In this document: one piece after another, positions 54,118-64,000 of the stretch
Layout: the number at the start of each line of letters is the position of its first letter
Numbering within the stretch: the first letter of the stretch is position 1
NCBI GenBank assembly: GCA_024449915.1
Contig: JAMZAV010004584.1
Coordinates: 1 to 64,000, forward strand
Length of the DNA stretch: 64,000 bases
Direction: 5' to 3'
DNA from: Sweltsa coloradensis
Lineage: Eukaryota > Arthropoda > Insecta > Plecoptera > Chloroperlidae
Notes under the pieces: generated by a model
Told to the model about the DNA's origin: nothing
What the model saw: only the letters and a program-made list of their open reading frames with translations
Database searches by the model: none
Made by a program: the position numbers and the translations under genes

Positions 54118-54493
54118 AGACTGCTTCCTCGAAAGTATTTTGATTACTTCTAGGGGCATGCATTAGAAACTTCGCGCGTCTTTTCGTTGCCATGGCACGT
54201 TACTTTTTTTTATAAGAAATTTCCCATCTCACTATTTACGGATCAAAAAAAAAATTAACATATTCGTGCCCGGGGGGACATTCTAAATGTTTTGGCTATC
54301 TAGATTTTTGTCGCCTTTGAGTTTGAAAAAAAAACTTTGATTAACTTTAATGTAACTTTTTAATTTTTTTAACATTTTGCCACAAAAAAATGGCATTAAA
54401 TCGAGAAAAAGCTTGCGGAGGTGAAAAATTTCAACCGACCGAGCCTCCGTTCGAACGTTATCGCGAGACTACAAAAAAAAAAAAAAAAAAAAA

Positions 54494-54538
<45 letters not shown>

Positions 54539-54620
54539 GCGACCATTTTTTTTTCCGGCAGAGCCAAAGGGAAACGCTCGTTTCGCTCGTTTAAAATATA
54601 AGACACAGAGAAGTGCCCCC
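54118..54620 (+). repeat. Element B copy 3 (noisy)
   Basis: CTGCTTCCTCG to TTTCCGGCAGAGCCAAAGGG, with expanded A runs around 54,474-54,537. It shows the uninterrupted site CCGAGCCTCCGTTCGA used by the P element in copy 2. Confidence 0.75.
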
Positions 54621-54861
54621 CCCCGTACATATTTTTCGTGTATATTTCGGGATTTAAAAGTATAAAATTGAGTAGTATTAAGAAAATTTTAAGGCGTAGA
54701 AAAAAAATAAAAAAAAATAGGGAGTAAAGGCCTAGGCCTAAAGGGGAAAAATTTTAAATGCAAAAAGGAAACTATAAAGTGGAAATTGGCACTTTATTTC
54801 TATTTTGGTACGAGAAGTTCAAAATTCGATGGCTCCAAGGGGAGCTTCTCTGACTTTATTA

Positions 54862-54918
54862 TTGGATGAGCGAAGCGAAGATTCCCTTTCACACACTGGA
54901 GAAAAAAAACCGGGGAAA

Positions 54919-54949
<31 letters not shown>

Positions 54950-55293
54950 TTTTGTATTTTTTTTCTGTTTTTTAGCAGATTCCGACTAAAAAACCGATAC
55001 TCAGATTGGAGAAATTTTATGGAGGCCTTTGAAAACTCTGAACTTAGAATGCACGTTTTTTGGGCCAAAACGAAAAATTATTTCTCATTAAAAACGCAAT
55101 TTTTTACGATTTTTTTTGATTTTTAAAAGAATTCTTCACTTATAACACCTATAGCTTTATCGATTTTAATGATTTTTTTACAGAACCTTAATTTTATATT
55201 TTGGTATTTTTGTGAAATTTGAGCGCTATCGAAAAATTATTTTTTATGAAAATTTTAAAAATACGATTTTTTCCTTTTTTTAAATTATTACAT

Positions 55294-55325
<32 letters not shown>

Positions 55326-55450
55326 TTTTTTTCAAATGAGTAATGATTTTTTCACAGAAAAACAAAAAATCCGCATATCAATTGCAGTCAATGCCCCCCT
55401 TACCTCATCCAACAACGCCGGCGGGCCCCAACGGTTTTTCCCATTAATAA
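54862..55450 (+). mobile_element. Element A1, second copy
   Basis: TTGGATGAGCGAAGCGAAG to a corrupted terminus near AACAACGCCGGCGGGCCCCA. Confidence 0.6.
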
Positions 55451-56119
55451 AAATTAAAAATTAATTTAAATTTTAAAAACACCAAGATACCAAAAATCAA
55501 ATTGAGCCAAAACTTATTTATAGGAAAAAAAAATTTCAAAATATATTTTTTAAAAAAAAACGATGAATTTTAGATAGGTCTATATTTAAAAAATTGTCGT
55601 AGCTTTCGTAGGTCTACTTTCAATTTACCTTTACTTTCAATATAAACATGCCATCATATATATGGTCTTTCAGTTGACGCGCCTTAACCAATAAACTTAA
55701 AAAAAACTATTATTTTATCAATAAGTTATAAACTTGAAAGCAAATGTTTCCCGGGTACTAAAAAAAAAAGAATAAAAAAAAAATAAATAAATTGTATTAG
55801 AGTCTACCCCCCCTCAGTTATATAATGATTTTTTGTGGGGCACAGTAAATCAAACGACCAAGCCCAAAACCCCCCGTAGGCCCCCCCGCAATCGACGAGT
55901 GAGCGATAACCAAAACCCGGATCGTCTTTGTAATAGGAAAAATAGCAATCAGTGGTATGGAATGCGAACACCCCCGGATCCCGCCAGAATCAACAAGGGC
56001 CCTTTTAGAACAACTCTGAATTTTTATGTGCTTTGTTTTCTAGGGCGGCTCCAAATCACCCTTTACAAAACCCCAAGACAAAAACGATGGACTTAAGTCC
56101 AATAGAAGTTAAAAAACTT

Positions 56120-56200
56120 CTGACTTTTGACGGGAACGAACCCTGGACCTTTGCATAAAAAACAGATACGAAAAAAACAAGACCCAAAGAGCCACACAAG
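56120..56200 (-). repeat. tRNA-like head, second copy (corrupted)
   Basis: Equivalent of 1,857-1,935; B-box complement GGGAACGAACCC has lost bases. Confidence 0.4.
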
Positions 56201-56514
56201 ACCAACGGCCCCACAAACCAACTGCAAAAAACGACCCTTTTGGGGTTTTTCTAGTCTAGTTTTGGGTAAGACGCCCTTTTACCCGAAGTGTGGGATGGGA
56301 TACCCAGGTCCAATCCCCCGGTCGGGAAAATTTTTTTATTTTGGGGTTGTTTTTAAAAAAACGAGGAAAACGCTATAAAATCCCGCCGCGTTGAGGATAG
56401 CGTTTTTTTTAAGTTTTTTGTTTTTCGTGGGACCCCTTTTTCCTTTCAAAATGCTTTTGAATGCATTGTAGGTGTTGTTGTCAAGTTTTATTTTTTACTT
56501 GTTAATTGTTATAA

Positions 56515-57275
56515 CTAGGGGGAAAAGCTTAGTCCCGCGGTGTTTGGGGAGGGAAATTGGTGCATTTAGCTGCCAGTGTTTTTGCGGATTTTCGTTGTTT
56601 TTTGAAAAAATTTTTACTAAAATTTTAAATTTTTTTTTTAAATTTAATTTAATTTAAAAAAATTTAAAAAATTTTTTTTTTTTTAAATAATCGCAATTTT
56701 AAAAAAAAAAATTGTAAAATTTAAAATTTTTATAAAAAAAAAATTTTTTTGATTTCGCACAAATTTTACACGAAAAATAAAATTTTTAAAATTAAGGTTT
56801 GGGAAAAATCATTAAATGGATAAAACATTAGGGGTTAAAAGCCAAAGAAATTTGAAAAATCGAAAAAAAAAATGTAAAATTTCGATTTTCGTAAAAAAAA
56901 TTTTTTTGAAACGCTCAAATTTCACATAATATATAATTCATGAAATTAAGGTTTGTGAAAAAACATTTAAAACGGGGCAAAGCTGTAGGGTTTTTAGTCG
57001 AAGAAATATTTAAAAAATTGAAAAAAAAAAAAACTAAAAATGCGATATTATGATAAATAATTTTTCCCATTGGCTAAAAAAAAGTGGCAGTTCTAAGTCA
57101 GAGATTTCGAAGACCTCCATAAAATTTCATTGCAATCGGAAATATCGGGGTTTTTTTCCGGAAACGTGTTAACAAACAGACAAAAAAACAAAAAAAAGAA
57201 AGAAAAAAAAACATTTCCCGGGTTTTTTTCCAGTTAAAAAAAATGGAATCTTCGCTTCGCCTCCCCAAAAAACAT
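56515..57275 (-). mobile_element. Element A2, second copy (corrupted)
   Basis: ACTAGGGGGAAAAGCTTAGT to CTTCGCTTCGCCTCCCCAA; many indels relative to 2,234-2,990. Confidence 0.55.
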
Positions 57276-57359
57276 GTTTTGAAAGCATATAACCAGTGTA
57301 TAGCTTCATCTGGACAATACTTGGAAAACTAGCCAGAAGAAAAACGTGTTAAGATTGCA

Positions 57360-57760
57360 AAGGGTTTGCTCAATATCGAGCGGGAAGTGGAGGTACCTTG
57401 ATCGTGCAAGATTCGATACACCTTGGGCACTGCATTTTCACGGCCGGGAAATTAACAAACCAAAAATATTTTTTCAAAAACAACAATTGTTTTTAAAATA
57501 GCTCCTACACATTAGCAGCCTATTTTTCAATTTGTTACTTCTTGTAGGTTTAAATCGCAACGAACCTAGCTGATTTTGTTAACAGTTCTCAGTAAACTTG
57601 TACCGGATGCCTGTCTAAAATTTCAGCTCAATCTGTTCAGCGATTCGGCTGATTTTCGACGTACACACACGCACGCACACAGACTCACAGAATGAGCGCC
57701 GGGTTTGAGTTGAATGGAGACACTCATTTCGCTTCACTCCCTCGTTTAATTATAGATTGC
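57360..57760 (+). repeat. Repeat C, second copy
   Basis: Almost identical to 3,090-3,485, in sharp contrast to the corrupted sequence just upstream. Confidence 0.6.
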
Positions 57761-58019
57761 AGACATATTGATTCATGTTGATGTAATTAAGGATACCTCT
57801 ACTACATTTTAGTTAAATTATACCTCTTTTGACTAATGAGTGAGAATGTATACCTAAAGCTTGTTACCAGTGGCAGTACTTGTTTTGATATAATTTGTTG
57901 ATTTTGCTTGATTTTTCTTTGATTATTTTAAATTTTTCTTTAAAATTAAACTGGAAACGTTGGTTGAAATAATAAAAGTGCACTGATAAACCCGAAAAAT
58001 AATTATGCCATTATATTAT

Positions 58020-59460
58020 TATTTAAGGCTGTTGCATCGTCCTCTAAACTATATTTAAAAATTTAAAGGAAGATGACTGCAATCTTATCTAGATGAGTGA
58101 GGGTCTTAAACATAAAGGAAAAATATATTTTGTAATATTTTGGGCAGGATGTTACCGTATGTCACGTTTCTGTTAGTCATTATATGCAAATTTTTGGACA
58201 AAAGTTGGAACACTGAGCAGGGTGTTATACTTAATTAAGAGCGACGATTTTTTTTATATTGTTTCAAAAAAATCATTGCCTTCCACCTCCTTATTAGGAA
58301 AAACAATTTTGTGAAATATCGTTCAATGTTCTATTTTTTTCGTCCGCAGGTACAAAACTCTTATTTGTACCCTGACAACAAAATCGTATATCGAACGATA
58401 TTTCAAAAATTGTTTTTCCTTATAAGGAGGTGGAAGGCAATGATGTGAAGTAACAACATTCAAAAAAATCGTCGCTCAAAATTAACACCTAGCCCAGTGT
58501 TCCCACTTTTGTCCCAAAATTCGCATATTATGGCTTACAGGTACGTATCGTCCCGCCCCAAAAAATACAAAATATATGTTTTTGTTATTTTCAAGACCCT
58601 CACTCATTTAGATAAGATTGCCCGTCATTTTCCTTTTAATTGGATGAGCGTAGCGAGCGTAGCGAGCGAAGCGAAGTTTTCCATTTCACTACACTGGAGA
58701 AAAAATCCGGAATGTTTTTTTTTTTTTTCTTTCTTTCTTTCTTTTTTTTTGTATTTTTGTGTGTCTGTGAACACGATTCCGGCTAAACCAATACTCCAAT
58801 TTGCGATGAAATTTTATGGAGGTCTATGAAATCTCTAAAACGAAGAACTGCACGGAGGGAAAAATCGATCGAAAAAATATTTTCCATGAAAATCGCAATT
58901 TTACTATTTTTTTCGATTTTTAACAAAATTCTTCAAATTTATAACACCTGCTGCTTTGTCCGATTGTAAAAATTTTTTCACACAACCTTTATTTTATGAA
59001 TTGATATATTGTGTGAATTTTGGCGTTATCGAAAGATATTTCTTTAAAAATCGCAATTTTTGGAATTTTTTTGATTTTCAAATTTCTTTGGCTTATAAGC
59101 ACCTACATCCCTTATCCGATCGTAATGATTTTTTTCACAGAACCTTTTATTTCATGAATTTATATATTCGTGTGAAATCTGAGCGCAATCAAAAAATTAT
59201 TTTTTTATGAAAATCGAAATTTTACGTTTTTTTTTTCTTTTTTTAAATTACGAATAATTAGAAAAATTAAATTAAAGTTTATTTTTTATTTAATTTAAAC
59301 TAATTTTAAAAAAAAATCAACTAAGTTATGATGTTTTCACAGTACAACAGAAAAACCGCATAACAGTTAACAAATCAATGCACCAATTACGCTCATCCAA
59401 CAACGCGGCGGGACTTAAGCGTTTTCCTAGTTTTAAAATATAGTTTAGAGGACGATACAA
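58020..59460. mobile_element. Foldback with inserted A3, second copy
   Basis: Matches 3,762-5,190, including the A3 insertion (58,638-59,432) at the same site. Confidence 0.75.
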
Positions 59461-60654
59461 TAGTTTTTAACTAGCTTAAAAGAAAATATCACACTGAATT
59501 ACATGAAAAGAGAATTTTTTTTCCCTGCGTTACCGAAAAACTAGGTTTCCATTTTAAGGGATGCGTATTTAACAAAAACAATTAAATTTAATTAAAATAC
59601 CTATTCTATGAAAATAAAAACAAATAGTTTTCCGAAGCGTTTGGAAAATTTTAAATTTTTTTTTTTATGTAATTCATTGATATATTTTTTTGTCACAGTC
59701 ATTTTTATGTATGAAATATGAGGCTTCACAAAATTAGATAGAATGAAATAGAAAGGCACCTATCGTAGCACTTTTCAATATTATTATCTCGATTCTAGAA
59801 AAAATTAATAAAAAAAAGTGTTTGAATCCGTCAAAAAGGCCATATACACCAAAATGTGCTAGCATTTTCTGCCTGATTCGCGATAAATCTTAAAAAATCT
59901 GCTATGGTAGGATGCCCATTTAGGCCTTTCCATTATTAATAAATAAATGTATTAAAAACTATTAATTATCCGTTATTAAGGTTTAAACAGTGGCGTAGCG
60001 GTAACCAAAGCCGCCCCCGCAAGACTTGGGGGCCCCCCGTCTGGGGGGGGGGGGGTCACTGGTCAAGCTGAGTTCAGGGGCCAAAATATGAGTTTATTGA
60101 TACTCGTGTATAGAGAAAAAAAAACTATATTATTACTAAAATTTATTTCCAAAAGTCTATGTCTGACACTTGCGTTTTCAGTTTGCATCAATTAACAAAT
60201 CTATGTTCAACTCGATGTTCAATAAACGACTCCGATATGCAGACGTAATGATCGCGCTCTCTAAAATTAGCATCACATCAAAAAACGAAGTAGAAAAAAG
60301 AAGCAAAACCAATAAAAAAGAAAATGGCACGTTCTAATCTGTTATGATGGTTGTCACACAAAGTTGTACTACAGTCGAAAAGTATAAAAGTATGGACTTG
60401 ATCTACACTTGTAGCAGAGCCAAAAGAAGAATCTTTTCATTCTTCGTTCTTTTCGTGAACCTCTTAGAAGACCAACGACTGTCAGTTTACCCTCCCCCCT
60501 AGATGTATTTTTTTTTAAACCCAAAAAACGGGAAATTTGGGTCATTTTTACTTCTTTTTTGAAGAAAAGTCAAAAAAAATTATTTCCGGAACAAACAAAT
60601 AAAATAAAAGTGTGGATGAAATTATATTTTCAGATTTCGTTCAACGATTAATTG

Positions 60655-63600
60655 TAGTCCAGTTAGAATCGAATATCCGTTTGCATTTTGTTGAGACAGA
60701 TTTTTTAGGGATTGATTATTGTAAGGGTCACTAGTAGATGAGAAATCGCGAGTAATATTTTTTCTATGTTGGGTTCTTGGAGCCAAATTTGGTTTTTGTA
60801 TTTTCATACTATTGGCGATAACTTCTCTAATATCGGGGCGAATGAAAAATGAAAATTGTATTTCAATTTGATTGTTCAATAGAAATAAGATGACAAGGGG
60901 TTAGATTTGTTTATAGTTGAAATGTACAGTCACAGAAAAAAGGGTTCTGATAACATGTGTTTAGTTACAATACACGACCTGTTCCTAATGTGGAAAGTTT
61001 TTTGCGAATTATTCATTTGGAACTATAATTCACGAAATCTAATTAAGTATCTTTGAATGGACTAGCGTTTTTGTATCTTTAAACTAGGGAAAAATAGGGG
61101 GGGTTTTAGAAATCTCGTCGATTTTGAGCATAGAGATTTTTATGCGGGCGAATCTCAATCTGTGTATCTTTTGAGAGGTTTGGTAGTATTCAAAGGCGGG
61201 GGAAAACTCTTTTAGCAAAGTGATTGTTGTAAAAGAAAGTTGAATGATGGATGGATGAATACGGGAGGAAATGGATTTAAATGTGAAATAGCCGAGCCTT
61301 AATTTGGTAAGATGACTATTAAATAATATGTATTTTAAAAGGGACCACAGGACTTTCACTATTTTAAAAAACCTATGCGTTTTGACCTCACGTGTTTAAA
61401 AATTTTTACATAAACTATCTCGCATCAGTTAAAAATACTTATTTTTGAAACCATAGAGATTAAGTTTTATTGTAGCTATATAGTCCGGGGTCTATACGCA
61501 AATTTGAGGTTAAAACCTTGGACAAATTGCAACAGAAGCGAATTTGGTATCATTGGATTCAGGAAAAAAAACTTAATAACCATAAAGAAACCCCTAAAAT
61601 CCCCAAAGGGTGGGTGGGTCTAATCATCCTCTAAATGAAAGTGTAATAAAATTGAATTTAAAAAATGAGTTTATGAACCTAGTATCCATTGTATGTAATC
61701 AAAGCTTTTTCAAGCGTCTTTCGAATAAAAAAATATGACAATTATTGTTAAAAATGAATTTGGTGTCCAGCAGAGGTCAATGAAGGTCAAATTTTATTAT
61801 TTTTTCAATATAATTTGGAAAACGTTTTTCTATTGACACAATAATGTTGGATGATTGTCTCATTGTTGTAAATAAGTAGTAAATAGGCCACACGTCATAC
61901 GGTATAAGTCAAGCAGGGCAGAAAAAGGTTATGATGACAATCGGTAGGACCATGAACCTACGAGTATGTAGTCAAAAATATGTTTACTTACGTTAAGGCG
62001 CACTCAAATCATGTTACGCAATAATGTTATTCGCCGATAGAGGTTTCTCAAGTACTATACATCAAGGCTATATTTTTGGGGACGTACCTGCACCGCGATT
62101 CTCTAATGTCCGCGTTAAAAACGTTAAATATCAATTCGGCGTTAATTAACGATAACATTGCGAGTTTGTGATTCACTAACAAATTTTTTCGTCAGGGGAC
62201 GTTAAAAGTGACGTCATTTTAACGCAAATCCAAACCTCTCCCTTTAAGGCCCTGCGTTAAAAAATATGGACCTTATGTTTACGTTTTTCACCCCCACTTT
62301 CAAATTTAGAAGCATTGAATAATCGTATTTTGTTGTGAATGGCTAACTAAATAATCAATTTTCAGGTTAATAAATTTTTTAGTGTAGTAAAGTAACATAT
62401 ATATGAGATATGTTGTTTCCACCAAATTTACACCCCATAAGTAGTAGGCATTGAGGTTGTCTACGGGGAGATTTTATTTCGCAAAACCTAGTACCTAGGT
62501 GCCCGCTATAGGGTACTGTACACTCAGGTACCTCGTTAAAAAAACAATTTTTTTTTGCGTTTTCGGTGTGTTTTCAAGCCTCCACAAAACGTGAAATGAA
62601 CTTTGAATGCGTCTAATCAGACCTATTTAGGTACAATATGACAACCCATGCTTATTTAGGTTGGGGTGCGATCATTCCTTCCGAATTAAAAATTTGGGAA
62701 ATGAAAAATGATCAAAATCGTTTTTTTAATTCCTCTGCCAGGTGCCTAATTCAAAGGAGTTAAATTAGCGTTTTTTGATAATTTTTCATCCCATATTTAA
62801 CTCAGAAGGAATGATCGCACCCCAACCCAAAATAAGCATGGGTTGCCAGGTACCTAAAATAGGTCTGATTATGACGTATTCAAAGTTTCATTTCACGTTT
62901 TTTTGGAGGCTTGGAAACACACCGAAAACGCAAAAAAAAATTGTTTTTTTAACGAGGTACCTGAGTGTACAGTACCCATTAGCGGGCACCTAGGTACTAA
63001 TTTTGCGAAATAAAATCTCCCCGTAAAACAACCTCAATGCCTACTACTTATGGGGTGTAAATTTGGTGGAAACAACATATCTTAGGGCATATTAAGGGGC
63101 TTAATCTGTGATTTTAACGAATATATTTAAGAAAATCCATGAATTAAATCTTCAGTAAGGATTTTAAAGTGTAAGTTTTGATCCAGGTAAGTCCCAAAAT
63201 ATAGCTTTGAGTGTAGTACTTGAGAAACCTCTATCGGCGAATAAACATTATTACGTAACATGATTTGAGTGCGCCCTTAACGTAAGTAAACATATTTTTG
63301 ACTACAATACTCGTAGGTTCATGGCCTACAGATTGTCATAATAACCTTTTTCTGCCATGATTGACTTATACCGTATCAATTTGTGGCCTATTTACTAATT
63401 ATTTACAACAATGAGACAATCATAAAACAATATTGTGCCAATAGAAAAACGTTTACCAAATTACATTAAAAAAATACAAAAAATTTGACCTTCATTGACC
63501 TTGCTGGACACAAAATTAATTTTGAACAAAAATTGTCATATTTTTTTTTCGAAAAAAACGCTTGAAAAAGCTTTGATTACATACAATGGATACTAGGTTT

Positions 63601-64000
63601 TCATAAACTCTTTTTTTAAATTCAATTTTATTACATTTTCCCATTAGAGGATGATTAGACCCACCCACCCTTTGGGATTTTTAGGGGTTTCTTTATGGGT
63701 TATTAAGTTTTTTTTCCTGAATCCAATGATACCAAATTCGCTTCTGTTGCAATTTGTCCAAGGTTCAACCTCAAATTGCGTATAAACCCCGGACTATATA
63801 GCTACAATAAAAAAAATTAATCTCTATGGCTACAAAAATAAGTATTTTAACTGATGCGAGATAGTTTATGTAAAATTTTAAACACGTGAGGTCAAAACGC
63901 ATAGGTTTTTAAAATAGTGAAAGTCCTGTGGTCCCTTTTAAAATACTATTATTTAATAGTCATCTTACCAAATTAAGGCTCGGCCTATTCACATTTAAAT
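60655..64000. repeat. Giant palindrome, second copy (partial)
   Basis: Corresponds to 6,366-9,690; centre near 62,745. The right arm is cut by the window end. Confidence 0.8.

Larger units (their letters stand above)
54270..64000 (+). repeat. Copy 2 of the ~9.7 kb directly repeated block
   Basis: Collinear with 1-9,690 at an offset of ~54.3 kb. Divergence is patchy: dense run-length errors at 54.3-57.36 kb, almost none at 57.37-58.62 kb, then moderate again. It is cut by the window end. Confidence 0.9.

Noticed and set aside
54390..54665. Poly-lysine ORF
   Set aside because: Translation of a long, probably mis-called A run in the noisy copy of element B.

Overview
The window is AT-rich metazoan nuclear DNA made almost entirely of transposable elements. 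Introns with GT/AG sites, THAP/P, CR1-like, RNase H-LINE, BEL/Pao, hAT and Helitron-like remnants rule out a prokaryote. The palindromic word TAGGCCTA recurs densely inside one element; from general familiarity this suggests a marine invertebrate, perhaps an echinoderm, but that is not established here. No ordinary host gene could be supported.

Centrepiece (27,445-38,470): an apparently complete 11.0 kb P-type DNA transposon. It has exact 42-bp terminal inverted repeats, an approximate 8-bp target duplication and a 15-bp subterminal inverted repeat about 100-125 bp from each end. It sits inside an older repeat (element B) whose two halves flank it. It carries two convergent, spliced, uninterrupted genes. 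On the minus strand a five-exon gene (38,214 to 32,700) encodes a 962-aa THAP/P transposase with its presumed D, D, E residues. On the plus strand a three-exon gene (27,664 to 31,017) encodes a 319-aa protein that I do not firmly recognise. Its layout resembles the C-terminal domain found in many THAP9-like transposases, which the minus-strand protein lacks. I offer it as a possible trans-acting second subunit. Introns and intergenic parts hold at least six hairpin/MITE-like inserts while both reading frames remain intact.

Left part (1-19,030): Helitron/Helentron-like non-autonomous elements (family A, 0.6-0.8 kb; variant A'), long foldback elements (3.76-5.19, 6.37-10.31 and 12.15-12.74 kb), a five-copy ~469-bp tandem array built from a foldback unit (13.95-16.32 kb), and tRNA-like SINE heads.

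Middle-left (19.06-27.1 kb): a 5'-truncated CR1/Jockey-like LINE (minus strand), a 31-bp minisatellite, broken copies of a LINE with an RNase H domain and a hairpin 3' tail (tail E), a solo LTR, and hAT elements with a filled/empty paralogous pair.

Right part (38.5-54.1 kb): tail-E copies alternate with a ~350-bp repeat (D). The two share the hairpin core GCGCA-N-TATGACCTAAC...GCGCC. A degraded BEL/Pao retrotransposon (41.7-45.6 kb, minus) lies among them, with a D insertion and no integrase core.

Right edge (54.1-64.0 kb): a second direct copy of the first ~9.7 kb, about 54.3 kb away. It is patchily rich in homopolymer and indel differences, so false duplication or poor polishing must be considered before it is taken as a real segmental duplication.
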